Source: Helicobacter pullorum NCTC 12824 (GTDB lineage Bacteria > Campylobacterota > Campylobacteria > Campylobacterales > Helicobacteraceae). Taken from it: 64,000 nucleotides of DNA. Location: NCBI RefSeq assembly GCF_017979475.1, contig NZ_JAERIT010000001.1:218206-282205 (forward strand), given 5' to 3'. The notes below the pieces were generated by a model. That model ran no database searches. It was not told the origin of the DNA and saw nothing but the letters and a program-made list of their open reading frames with translations. Positions 18,740 to 27,590 of the stretch are shown in pieces (the stretch's first letter is position 1; each line of letters begins with the position of its first letter). The position numbers were made by a program, and so were the translations under genes.

Positions 18740-20150
18740 TGTATTGCCTTTTGTGGTGTTTGGATATTGTCATAAATAGATTTTGTAGTGAAGTATCATA
18801 GTTTTGATTATTTATTTCAAATGTATGTTTATTGATAATATCTTCTAAATCTGAGTAATTTGGTTTCCAGTTTCCTTGTTCTATTTTTTGAAGTGCTTGA
18901 CTTAATGTTTCCAAAGAAGTAACTTTGAAAGTATCACTTAATAATTCACTAAAATTAAGTGAATCTCCGAAAATAATAACAGGTTTTTTGAAAGTGATAG
19001 CTTCTAATATTGAGGAGCCAGTTATTGATATTGTAGCTTTGCAATTTTGAATCAAATTCAATCCTCTAATTTTAGAGTTTATGAGTACCGTATTTTTAGT
19101 ATTTTTAATTTGTTGATAATATTTTGGAGTTCGATAGAATTCAATATTTTTTAAAAAAAAGTCATGATCTTTGTATATTGTAAATTGATGCGGATGCTCT
19201 TTGACATATAATTTCCAACCTTTTGGTAACAATTCTGCTACGAGCTTGATAATATATAATTGATTTTCAAGAGGAGTTCTTACCATAATGGATGCTTCTG
19301 GTTCAAAATGTAATGGGTAATAGATATAATTTTCTTGAATTGAAGGGGAGGGGTCTGAAATCTGATCGTAATATTTTTGTAAATTCCTTACATATGTTAT
19401 TTGATGATGAAATTTGTATTTTTCAAGAAAATGATTTATATGGCTTGAACTATCACGATAGAAAATTTTATGCGGGCTAGCAATTGAATATCTAAAGGAG
19501 CGTAAAATATTTTTTATTTTTTTATGGTAAGGATATTTAAGGTGGTGAAGAAAGTTGGTAGTATCTTGTGTTAATGCTTTGAGATATTTTTGTAGATTTA
19601 CTTGTGGTAAATTTGCTTTGGATAAATCCAAAAAAGTTCTATCGTTCAAATGTAATATCTGATGAATGCTTTTTTTTCCAAAGCCGGAAGCTACCGCAAT
19701 ATTATAAACCGGAATATTATAATGTATAGCAATATCTATAGGAATGCTATCCCAATGTCCACCATGTTCGAGGTCTGTAATTATTAATAAATCAATTTTA
19801 TTATTTTGAAAAAAATTTAACCAAAATGATAGGGCGGTATAGTATCTATATTGAATAATTCCAAGATCTGATGTTAGTCTATGATAGTAACGTTCAACTT
19901 TTAATTGAGTATTTTTGAAAATTTTAATTTCTTCATATGTAAGATTATAATTGCTTGTATGAATATTATTAAACTCTATATCACTTGGAAATTTTGGATA
20001 AAGTATAGTGTTAGATAAGTTTTTTTTGTAAAGTTTTTTGATATTTGGGATACATTTATTGTCTAAAATAATCAGTTCTATTTTAAAGAGATTGGTAGCA
20101 AGGATTGATTTTAAGAATTTATTATCATCTAGTAAAATAATTTTATACAT
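18732..20150 (-). CDS. Capsule-type polysaccharide biosynthesis protein (KpsC/KpsS-like, tentative)
   Basis: A 472-residue protein with no signal or membrane segment. The C-terminal half has 'YYPLHFEPEASI', 'GWKLYVKEHPHQF', 'ATISITGSSILEAITFKKPVIIFGD', the GT-B pattern of capsule_synth (KpsC/KpsS) and related enzymes; the N-terminal half is unlike anything I know. Very A/T- and Lys/Ile/Asn-rich, more so than the neighbouring housekeeping genes, suggesting acquisition. It could equally be a sugar transferase of a teichoic-acid-like type. Lies within the glycan operon. Confidence 0.6.
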   Translation of the reverse strand: MYKIILLDDNKFLKSILATNLFKIELIILDNKCIPNIKKLYKKNLSNTILYPKFPSDIEFNNIHTSNYNLTYEEIKIFKNTQLKVERYYHRLTSDLGIIQYRYYTALSFWLNFFQNNKIDLLIITDLEHGGHWDSIPIDIAIHYNIPVYNIAVASGFGKKSIHQILHLNDRTFLDLSKANLPQVNLQKYLKALTQDTTNFLHHLKYPYHKKIKNILRSFRYSIASPHKIFYRDSSSHINHFLEKYKFHHQITYVRNLQKYYDQISDPSPSIQENYIYYPLHFEPEASIMVRTPLENQLYIIKLVAELLPKGWKLYVKEHPHQFTIYKDHDFFLKNIEFYRTPKYYQQIKNTKNTVLINSKIRGLNLIQNCKATISITGSSILEAITFKKPVIIFGDSLNFSELLSDTFKVTSLETLSQALQKIEQGNWKPNYSDLEDIINKHTFEINNQNYDTSLQNLFMTISKHHKRQYNA

Positions 20151-20182
20151 TTTTAAACCTTTGAATATAATATTAATTTACT

Positions 20183-21049
20183 TTAGTTGCATTCCGCAGT
20201 GTAAAAATCACCATTGGGCATTTTGCTTACTATCAGAGAGGAAAGACTTTTGTTTTTAAAAGGTGAAACTGAGACTTGATTCTCCCCCAGCAATTTTATA
20301 TAGGCATTATTGCCTATTTTTTTGCAAGTGCTATAATTTTGAAAGTATGAGGTGTAGTGAATGATGTATAAACTATTTTTTTCAATAAAAGTAATAGTGG
20401 ATGTTAATATGTAAGGTAGTGCAATTGCAATAAAAATGGTGATGCTAAGTATAAAACAGCGGAAATGTGTTTTATGGTGAAAGCCAAAAAAGAAAACTGC
20501 AGTATTTGTAATATATGTTGAAATTTTTTGTATTTGCTGGTTAAAGAAATTTCCAAGCGGAGCATATAGAACATATAATAATTTTAACGGGATATCAACT
20601 AATATTCTAATTGTAAAATATAAAAAAGGCATAATAATGGAAAGGAATAAAATAAGACATAAAATGATAATGAAAGAGAATAGCAAATTAAACCAATATA
20701 TGGCATCAGTATATGTGTCTGGTAAAACTTTTAAAATTAATGAAATATATTCTTTGGATAATATTGTAGAAAAGCCATAGATAATGTAGCCGACAAGAAA
20801 ACAAAATAGATAAAGCATGTATTGTAATTTCTTGAAATATATTAGTAATCGTTTTATTATTTTTGATAAATCTATAACGGTTGGGATAAATATGCTTATT
20901 GTGGGCAATATAAGAAAGGCAATGGAGAATTGATTAAAATGGATAAAAAATACAGTCATTCCAACTATTCCAGCAAGTCCAATTATATATAGCCAGTAAT
21001 AATAATTTTTAGCAACCAAGTATAGATTTTTATCGAAAGAAATCCGCAA
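20183..21049 (-). CDS. Multi-pass membrane protein, unknown
   Basis: A 288-residue protein with about six to seven hydrophobic segments (for example 'YIIGLAGIVGMTVFFI', 'YLFCFLVGYIIYGFS', 'FIIILCLILFLSIIMPFLYF', 'ITIFIAIALPYILTS') followed by a soluble tail of about 60 residues ending 'PNGDFYTAECN'. The tail would face the periplasm if the N-terminus is inside and the count is odd. Not recognised as a flippase, polymerase or ligase: no Wzx, Wzy or WaaL motif. AT-rich like the gene beside it. Confidence 0.65.
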   Translation of the reverse strand: MRISFDKNLYLVAKNYYYWLYIIGLAGIVGMTVFFIHFNQFSIAFLILPTISIFIPTVIDLSKIIKRLLIYFKKLQYMLYLFCFLVGYIIYGFSTILSKEYISLILKVLPDTYTDAIYWFNLLFSFIIILCLILFLSIIMPFLYFTIRILVDIPLKLLYVLYAPLGNFFNQQIQKISTYITNTAVFFFGFHHKTHFRCFILSITIFIAIALPYILTSTITFIEKNSLYIIHYTSYFQNYSTCKKIGNNAYIKLLGENQVSVSPFKNKSLSSLIVSKMPNGDFYTAECN

Positions 21050-21132
21050 ATGTTATCCTTAAATTAAGTAAATCTATTGAGCTTGAAATTATAGCAAAAA
21101 TTTAAATTTTTGAAAGAATTTGCGTTAGTTCC

Positions 21133-22156
21133 TTAAACACTTGCTTGTGCGTGATAGGCTCTTTTTGGCAAATTTTCTATATGGATTTCTCTATCTTGCA
21201 AGATTCCACTGCCCTTTGGGTTTGCTCCCCCTAAAAATAAAGCAATGCTTGGAATCTTCAAAGCACCTGCAAGATGCATAGGTCCTGTATCGCCCGTGAT
21301 AAGACAATCAAGAGATTTTAGAAAAAAGGGAAGTTCATCGATTTTGTATTTACCGCAGACATTATGGACTTTGTTGTGGAGATTACTTGGAAGCAAAGAG
21401 TAGATTTTTTCGCAATATATTTTTTCTTGGTTTGTCCCACTTAAGGAAATTTCTGCATTAGTGAAATGTCCTAGAATCTCTTGTGCAAGTTTGGCAAAAT
21501 TTTCTACTCCCCATTCTCGTTGGGGTTTGCTTGTTCGCATTTGAAACCCTATTCTAAGCCCCCCCCCCCAGAGCTTTTTTGGCTATAAAATCATGGTATT
21601 TTGAGGGGAGTTTCATTGTGATATTGGAATTTTCTTTTAGAGTAATGTATTCTAAGGTTTTTAGGCTTAGAGGGATAAAATGTGCAGCCATATCTCGTGA
21701 GAGCTTTGTAGAAAGCAGAGATTCGTGCTTGCCATTTCTTGGAGTTTTGAGGATATATTTTGCACCACTTAGAATCGCAGTTGGAATATCTTGTGGTCCA
21801 TTGGAGTGATACATTAAAATCAAATCAGGTTTTAAGGCACGTATTTGGAAAATATTTTTTAAAAATCCCTTATAGCCTTTATCATAAAGGATAAAATCAT
21901 CTACAAATTCATAATCTTTAAAAAGTGGGTAAATATTTTTTGCGATAAATAAAGCAATCTTTGCATTTGGAAAAGCCTCTCTTGTAGCTACAATCGCAGG
22001 GGTTCGCATAAGAGTATCACCTAAGGCGGTGTTAGAAAAAATAACAATGCTTTGGATATTTTCTAGTTTGGTTGGTTTGGGGAGCTTGATGATGGGATTT
22101 TTCTTGAGATAAAATTTGACCCATAAATTAGTCAAAAAGGTATAAACTGCTTTCAT
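21133..22156 (-). pseudogene. GT9 heptosyltransferase-like gene, switched off by G11 tract
   Basis: Two frames make one GT9 (ADP-heptose:LPS heptosyltransferase-type) protein. The first 200 residues (from ATG 22156) hold 'IVIFSNTALGDTLMRTPAI', the family N-terminal loop, and stop right after the G-tract at 21554. The other frame continues 'LRIGFQMRTSKPQREWG', 'FLKSLDCLITGDTGPMHLAGAL', the donor-binding D-TGPMH-A motif, and ends at 21133. With 10 (or 13, or 7) Gs the halves join; with the 11 present the gene is off. The C-terminus is shorter than in well-known heptosyltransferases. ATG lies 3 bases after rny. Role: LPS core or surface glycan. Confidence 0.85.
21559..21569 (-). repeat. Poly-G tract (G11 on coding strand), phase-variation switch
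   Basis: Eleven Cs on the plus strand, read as Gs within the GT9 gene. Long G/C homopolymers inside AT-rich Helicobacter and Campylobacter surface genes are the standard slipped-strand phase-variation elements. One base lost restores the frame. Confidence 0.9.
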
Positions 22157-22159
22157 CGG

Positions 22160-23731
22160 TTATTCTGCTATCGCACAAGCTCTTGTTTCGCGTATCACGC
22201 TTACCTTGACTTCACCAGGGTATTGCACGCTTGCTTCTATGTCTTTGGCGATTTCTCTAGCTAGCAGATAAGATTCATCATCGCTAATATCTTCAGATTT
22301 CACGATTACTCGCACTTCTCGTCCTGCATTGATTGCATAAGCATGCAAAACTCCCATTTTTGAAAGTGCAATTCGCTCAATCTCGCTTACTCTTCTTAGA
22401 TAATTTTCTAGCACTTCTCGTCTTGCACCCGGACGCGCTGCAGAGAGAGAATCAGCAGCACAAACAGCGGCAGCTTCGATGCTTTTAATCTCTTCATCGC
22501 CGTGGTGGGATAAAATTGCGTTTAAAACCACAGGGTGTTCGTTGTATCGCCTTGCAATTTCAGCCCCAAGTTCTACATGGCTACCTTTGAAATCATGTGT
22601 CCTAGCCTTGCCTATATCATGGAGTAATCCTGCTCTTGTGGCAAGTAGGCAATCTCCCCCTAATTCTGCTGCAATGATTCCAGCAAGGTTTGCAACTTCT
22701 AGGCTGTGAGCTAAGGCATTTTGTCCATAGCTTGCACGATAACGCAATTTTCCTATGAGCTTTTGGATATCAGGATGGATATTTCCAAGCCCCAAATCAA
22801 GAGTAACTCTCTGCCCCTCTTCAAAGATATTTTGTTCAAATTCATCATAGCATTTTTGATAGATTTCTTCGATTCTAGCTGGTTGGATTCTACCATCTTC
22901 GATGAGTCTTTGGATAGTCTGCACCGCAATAGAGCGGCGATAGAGATTGTGTGAGCTTACAATAATCACACCGGGTGTATCATCAATGATAATATCCACG
23001 CCACAAATCATTTCTAATGTTTTGATATTTCGTCCTTCTTTGCCGATAATTCTAGCTTTCATCTCATCATTAGGCAGTATGATTGTATGGATAAGTCTCT
23101 CAGCGGCAAATTCACCTGCAAAACGCGAGGTTGCTTGTGCTAAAATATAAGTAGCTTTTGCTTTGGCTTCTTCTTTGGCTTGATTTTCTATTTTTCTTAA
23201 GAATTGTGCAATTTCTTGCCTTGATTCTTCTGTGATTTTTTCAAAAAGAAGTTTTTTTGCTTCATTTTTGGTGATAGAATTGACGGCTGTGAGATGATGA
23301 GTGAGTTCTTCTAGCTTTTCTTGGTAATTATTCTTGAGTTTTTTGAGGGATTCTCTTTCTTGAGAGAGATTGTTTTTGTCTCTGCGGATAAGCTGTTTTT
23401 CTTGCTCTAGCTTACAATATTCGCGTTCGATTTGTTGATTTTCTTTGAGCTTTACTTTTTCTAATTCCAAAAGATTATTTTCGTATTCTTTGATAATCTT
23501 AGCAGTTTCTCTTTCGTATTTTTGTTGAGATTCTATTTCTAGCTCTTTGGCTTTGATTCTTGATTCTTGAAGAATCTTCTCTGCCTCATATTCTATGGCT
23601 TTTGCCTTTGCCTTTGATTGTTCGAGTAAAACTTCTAAATTAGCATTAGAAAGTTTGCGTGAAATAAGGTAGCTTCCACCGCCAGCGACTAAGGCTGATA
23701 AAGCGGAGCTTATTATAATCCAAGTTATCAT
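22160..23731 (-). CDS. rny: Ribonuclease Y
   Basis: Membrane-anchored endoribonuclease that starts mRNA decay. Domain order is complete: N-terminal anchor (residues 3-22, 'IIISSALSALVAGGG'), a long charged coiled coil to about residue 200, KH domain with 'IIGKEGRNIKTLEMICGVD', then an HD domain with 'HSLEVANLAGIIAAELGG' and 'AGLLHDIGKA' as metal ligands. Length 523 is normal. The start lies inside the end of the upstream folate gene frame (overlap 86 bases). Confidence 0.95.
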   Translation of the reverse strand: MITWIIISSALSALVAGGGSYLISRKLSNANLEVLLEQSKAKAKAIEYEAEKILQESRIKAKELEIESQQKYERETAKIIKEYENNLLELEKVKLKENQQIEREYCKLEQEKQLIRRDKNNLSQERESLKKLKNNYQEKLEELTHHLTAVNSITKNEAKKLLFEKITEESRQEIAQFLRKIENQAKEEAKAKATYILAQATSRFAGEFAAERLIHTIILPNDEMKARIIGKEGRNIKTLEMICGVDIIIDDTPGVIIVSSHNLYRRSIAVQTIQRLIEDGRIQPARIEEIYQKCYDEFEQNIFEEGQRVTLDLGLGNIHPDIQKLIGKLRYRASYGQNALAHSLEVANLAGIIAAELGGDCLLATRAGLLHDIGKARTHDFKGSHVELGAEIARRYNEHPVVLNAILSHHGDEEIKSIEAAAVCAADSLSAARPGARREVLENYLRRVSEIERIALSKMGVLHAYAINAGREVRVIVKSEDISDDESYLLAREIAKDIEASVQYPGEVKVSVIRETRACAIAE

Positions 23732-24326
23732 ATTTTTTGTCCTCTAATTTTAGACTGACAAAAGGTGTGATGAAAAAATTTGCTTGAATGTCGTGTGGTT
23801 GTGTAATGATTTGATGATTATAATGAGTAGCACGACAAATAAAAATATTAATAGGTTTTTGTTTTAGAGTTTCAAAAAATCTATCATACATACCTTTGCC
23901 AAATCCTATTCTTTTGAAATTTTTATCTATTCCAAGTGTTGGAATAATTGCAATATGGATTTTATTAACCTTAAAAGATGAATTATAAGATTCGTAAATA
24001 CCAAATACTTTTTTTTGCAATGGTAATCTATATTTTACAATTTTAAAGCTGATACCACACATAAAAGGCGTAAAAATTTGAATCTTTTTTTGTTTGCGAT
24101 AGGCATTTAAAAGTTTTTTGCAATTAAATTCGCTTGCAAGAGGATAATAAAATAAAATATTAAGAGGGGTTTTGGAGGTTTTTTGGTGGAGGGAGATTAG
24201 AGAATCCAAAAGAATCTTGAGTTGCTTTTGGAGTTTGTAGTCTAAGATTCTTGTTTGGTTGGAAGCTTTGATTTTCTCTAAAGAGGCTTTGCAGTTTTTG
24301 CGGTAGGATTCTTTTAGGTTTTGCAA
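23646..24326 (-). CDS. 5-formyltetrahydrofolate cyclo-ligase family protein
   Basis: Converts 5-formyl-THF to 5,10-methenyl-THF with ATP. 'YYPLASEFNCKKLL' and the signature 'RIGFGKGMYDRFFE' are typical of the family. TTG at 24326 is preferred: AAAGGAAAATC lies immediately before it and it gives 'LQNLKESYRKN' as the usual N-terminus; an ATG frame start at 24371 is longer by 15 residues. The frame runs 86 bases into rny and ends in an atypical Lys/Trp-rich tail, so the true end may be earlier or the gene may carry a small frameshift near 23750. 226 residues as read. Confidence 0.75.
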   Translation of the reverse strand: MQNLKESYRKNCKASLEKIKASNQTRILDYKLQKQLKILLDSLISLHQKTSKTPLNILFYYPLASEFNCKKLLNAYRKQKKIQIFTPFMCGISFKIVKYRLPLQKKVFGIYESYNSSFKVNKIHIAIIPTLGIDKNFKRIGFGKGMYDRFFETLKQKPINIFICRATHYNHQIITQPHDIQANFFITPFVSLKLEDKKYDNLDYNKLRFISLSRWRWKLPYFTQTF

Positions 24327-24889
24327 GATTTTCCTTTGAATGAAAAAATAAGGGTTAAAATAACCAAGCATTGTAGCAAAAGTAAGAGAAAATGGATATT
24401 ATAAATTTGTGTTTCTTTTGAATCTATACCAAATTTTTCTAATATAAAATAAAAAATAAATGCCAAAGATAATCCACTTAAATATCCAATTTGTCTTGTT
24501 TTATCAATTTTTGAAAGATAATCTTTGGTGTGGAATATCAAAGTTTCATTGCGTGAAAGATAGTCTCCAAAAATAAACCCTATTTGATAAAGGGCATAAA
24601 CCAAGATTGCACCATAAAAGGTATTAGGGAATAATAAATAAGCGGCAAGATAACAAAAGGGTAGAATCTCAATCATTAAAAGAATGATTTTATAAGGTTT
24701 TGTTTTTAAAAGTTGAGTATAAAAAAAGGTAAGAATCCAAGCACCAAGTGCAAGTGTAATGCCACCTATGGAAAAGGTTTTTGGTGGCAAAATAGCGTAG
24801 ATTGTGAAAATTGTCCCCAAAGAAGCACTCCCAAAAAGGGAGTTAAGAAATTTGTAGCTTAAATAGGTTTTAAAAGTGAAATGTTCCAT
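24314..24889 (-). CDS. Small multi-pass membrane protein
   Basis: 191 residues with about five membrane segments ('GITLALGAWILTFFYT', 'YGAILVYALYQIGFIFG', 'GYLSGLSLAFIFYFIL', 'FLLLLLQCLVILTLIFSF'). Somewhat like half of a major-facilitator fold, but no MFS signature is present. It starts on the last base of the TonB-dependent receptor frame and overlaps the folate gene, so the three are probably cotranscribed. A link to uptake of what the receptor binds is only a guess. Confidence 0.65.
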   Translation of the reverse strand: MEHFTFKTYLSYKFLNSLFGSASLGTIFTIYAILPPKTFSIGGITLALGAWILTFFYTQLLKTKPYKIILLMIEILPFCYLAAYLLFPNTFYGAILVYALYQIGFIFGDYLSRNETLIFHTKDYLSKIDKTRQIGYLSGLSLAFIFYFILEKFGIDSKETQIYNIHFLLLLLQCLVILTLIFSFKGKSCKT

Positions 24890-26853
24890 TAGAATTTATA
24901 TTTCACTCCCCCACCAAAGGTTGTTTCAAACTCATAGGGATAATATTTATCAACAACTAGAGCATTTTTATGATTTGTGAGATTATTAGCAAAGGCATAA
25001 ATTTCAAAATCTTTGAGAGTGTAGCTAAGGGTTACATTGAGGCTTTGGTAGTTTGGCATTTTTTCTAAAGTATTGTCAAAATCATTGTAATCATAAGCTT
25101 TAGAAGCATATTTATAAGAGATTCCAAGATTAAGATTTGGGATAGGAAGGTAGTTTAATCCTATAATAAAAGTATGTTTAGAAACTCCCGGAATAGTATT
25201 GCCTTTATACCCTTCATTGCCCTGCATTGTCGCATCAACATAAGCATAGCTTAAGGTGCTAAAGAGATTTTGTGAAAAATAGGTAGTGAATTTTAGTTCC
25301 CCACCGATTCTGCGAGTTTCCCCCAAAGTCTGATTATCATAGATTCCAGTGATTTTATTTAACCCATAGTAAGCCTCATCATTTCCATGGATATAAAAGA
25401 TATTCCCGCTTAACTCATGAATCCCAAAAACGGCTTTGGAGCCAATTTGAAAAGTATCAAAAGTGGCGGTTTTGGCTAGTGTATTTAGCATGGGTGCATA
25501 GGTAATAGGATCATATCCAAGCAGCCAATCGACATTTGGAGTAGCAAAGGTGCGAGAGTAAGAGGCAAAAAGATTGATTAGGGGATGGATTTGATAGTTG
25601 TATCCAAGCTCTCCACCTATGAGATTTTCTTGTGTGCTATAAGTGCCATCGCCTTTTTGCTGGTTGATTACTCTTTGGGCGGAGATTCCAAGATTTAGCG
25701 TAGAATCTTTGAAATATTTTTCTCCATTTAAATAGAGTAAAATCTCACTTACTTGAGCTTTTGCTGTGCTGCTTGAGCGTTGGTTTTGCTTGATTTCTCC
25801 ACCAATTTCTGCAAGATAGGAATCATTTTTGTATTGAGAATTGAAATTCCCATACAAACCTTTGCCCTCATAGAGATTAGCGAAGTTGATATATTCACTC
25901 TCGTTGCGATTCCCACCAAAATTGACTTCTGTAACTAAGCCGTTATTTGCAAAATAAGTTAAGCCTACATTGTGATACAAATCCCAGCGTTTTTGATGGG
26001 TAAAGGAATCTCCCGCTTGGCTTGGATCTTTGTCAAACTGCTCTTTGGTAAGTGGATCAGCGTATTTGATTCCATATTTGGAATAATTCATATTTGCTCT
26101 AAGCAATAAAGAATCATCGGGATAATAAAAAAGCGTAATACCGCCATTTTTGTTGTAATTGCCATCTTTTTCATCAGAATCTGGAGAGATTCTTCTGCTG
26201 CCTTGTGAATTTTGATATTGTCCATATAATCCAATGTTCAAATTATCCCCAGCATGCCGTGCAAAAAATTGCGAATTAAAAGTATCATAACTTGCATAAC
26301 TCAAGTTAATTTCACCACCAGCTTTACGCGTAGTAGTGATTTTTAACACCCCACTCACTGCACCATTACCATATTTTGTGGTGCCTTTACCTCGTATAAT
26401 TTCTATTTTTTGAATAGAATCTAGCGGGATTGCACTAAGTGAAATAGGCGGAGAATCAATGTTGTTAAGACGCATTCCATCAACGATAATAGCAAGATTC
26501 TTGTGTGCGTTTTGCCCAAAGCCACGCAAATCAATGTTTTGAGTATAAGGATTGCCATAACTGGAAGTGGTTTTAAGCAGAGAATGAAGATTTAAGAATT
26601 CATAGACATTTTGAGCATTGGATTGTTTAATTTCCTCTGCACTAAATTCTTCTTTGAAGTCTGCATTCTCTACAAACTCATCTGCATGGATAATAGAAAG
26701 CTTCAATGATTGCTCTTTTGTTTTGAGAGATTTTTCATTTAAAGCAATATTTTGACTTTGTGCAATGAGGGTGCTATTTAGCATCAAAATTGCAGCCAAA
26801 GAAAAATATTTTTTTCTAAATCCCCTAGGTTGTAGATTTTTATGGGATTTCAT
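24889..26853 (-). CDS. TonB-dependent outer-membrane receptor
   Basis: A 654-residue receptor for a metal complex or similar ligand. Signal peptide about 31 residues ('FSLAAILMLNSTLIAQS'), plug domain with 'LRGFGQNAHKNLAIIVDGMRL' and 'IEIIRGKGTTKYGNGAVSG', then a 22-strand barrel ending in Phe ('FGGGVKYKF'). No FRAP/NPNL haem box was seen, so the ligand is open. A TonB box is not clear. Its promoter region is the AT-rich 26854-26984 stretch; I could not identify a convincing Fur box. Confidence 0.88.
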   Translation of the reverse strand: MKSHKNLQPRGFRKKYFSLAAILMLNSTLIAQSQNIALNEKSLKTKEQSLKLSIIHADEFVENADFKEEFSAEEIKQSNAQNVYEFLNLHSLLKTTSSYGNPYTQNIDLRGFGQNAHKNLAIIVDGMRLNNIDSPPISLSAIPLDSIQKIEIIRGKGTTKYGNGAVSGVLKITTTRKAGGEINLSYASYDTFNSQFFARHAGDNLNIGLYGQYQNSQGSRRISPDSDEKDGNYNKNGGITLFYYPDDSLLLRANMNYSKYGIKYADPLTKEQFDKDPSQAGDSFTHQKRWDLYHNVGLTYFANNGLVTEVNFGGNRNESEYINFANLYEGKGLYGNFNSQYKNDSYLAEIGGEIKQNQRSSSTAKAQVSEILLYLNGEKYFKDSTLNLGISAQRVINQQKGDGTYSTQENLIGGELGYNYQIHPLINLFASYSRTFATPNVDWLLGYDPITYAPMLNTLAKTATFDTFQIGSKAVFGIHELSGNIFYIHGNDEAYYGLNKITGIYDNQTLGETRRIGGELKFTTYFSQNLFSTLSYAYVDATMQGNEGYKGNTIPGVSKHTFIIGLNYLPIPNLNLGISYKYASKAYDYNDFDNTLEKMPNYQSLNVTLSYTLKDFEIYAFANNLTNHKNALVVDKYYPYEFETTFGGGVKYKF

Positions 26854-26984
26854 AAAATTCCTTTTTGAAAATTTTGCAATTATTTAGTGATGGATTAACA
26901 TAAATATAATCACGCAAATACGCATTATTTGATGTAAATTCTCACTAAAAATGCAAAAGAATTTTACAATAATTTTAAAAGCTA

Positions 26985-27013
26985 TTGACAATAATTTCAA
27001 AAAAGGGTAAAAT
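26985..27013 (+). promoter_or_regulatory. Sigma-70 promoter of the tRNA-tuf cluster
   Basis: Perfect TTGACA at 26985-26990 and TAAAAT at 27008-27013 with a 17-base spacer, starting transcription about 15 bases before the first tRNA. Unusually good -35 for this group. Confidence 0.85.
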
Positions 27014-27034
27014 TTCGTCTCATTTTTAAAATTT

Positions 27035-27110
27035 GCTGGTGTAGCTCAGTTGGTAGAGCAGCTGCCTTGTAAGCAGCAGGCCGGGGGTTCGAGTCCCTTT
27101 ACCAGCTCCA
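27035..27110 (+). tRNA. tRNA-Thr (TGT)
   Basis: 76 bases with a 7-bp acceptor stem (GCTGGTG with TACCAGC, one G-T pair), anticodon TGT at 27068-27070, TTCGAGT T-loop region and encoded CCA. Confidence 0.96.
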
Positions 27111-27156
27111 TTTTAAAAATTAAATAGTTATTTTTCAGTGTTTGACCAGTTTTAGG

Positions 27157-27241
<85 letters not shown>

Positions 27242-27253
27242 TTAATAAAGTAT

Positions 27254-27330
27254 GCGGGAGTAGCTCAGTTGGCTAGAGCATCAGCCTTCCAAGCTGAGGG
27301 TCGCGGGTTCGAGCCCCGTTTCCCGCTCCA
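27254..27330 (+). tRNA. tRNA-Gly (TCC)
   Basis: 77 bases, acceptor GCGGGAG with TTCCCGC, anticodon TCC at 27288-27290, encoded CCA. Confidence 0.95.
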
Positions 27331-27401
27331 TACTGGGAGCTGATTCTACTTGTAGTTTTTTTAAATCAGCCTAACACTTTTTATGTTGTTTATTTTTGTA
27401 T

Positions 27402-27476
27402 GCCCATATAGCTCAGTGGCAGAGCACTTCCTTGGTAAGGAAGAGGCCGGCGGTTCAATCCCGCTTATGGGCTCCA
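27402..27476 (+). tRNA. tRNA-Thr (GGT)
   Basis: 75 bases, acceptor GCCCATA with TATGGGC, anticodon GGT at 27434-27436, encoded CCA. Second threonine tRNA of the cluster, directly upstream of tuf as in E. coli tufB. Confidence 0.95.
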
Positions 27477-27590
27477 GTTTTTCAGAGATTGTGATAGAAT
27501 TGTAGAAAATGTTACGATTCTTAATTTTAAAATTGGTAAAAATAGTGTAAAATTTGAACTATTTTAAACTTTAAATTTTAGGAGAAGCTT

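Noticed and set aside
21133..21540. 135-residue protein as a separate gene
   Set aside because: It is the second half of the GT9 gene, out of frame because of the G11 tract.
26854..26984. Fur box before the TonB-dependent receptor
   Set aside because: AT-rich stretches resemble parts of a Fur site, but no convincing inverted repeat was found.
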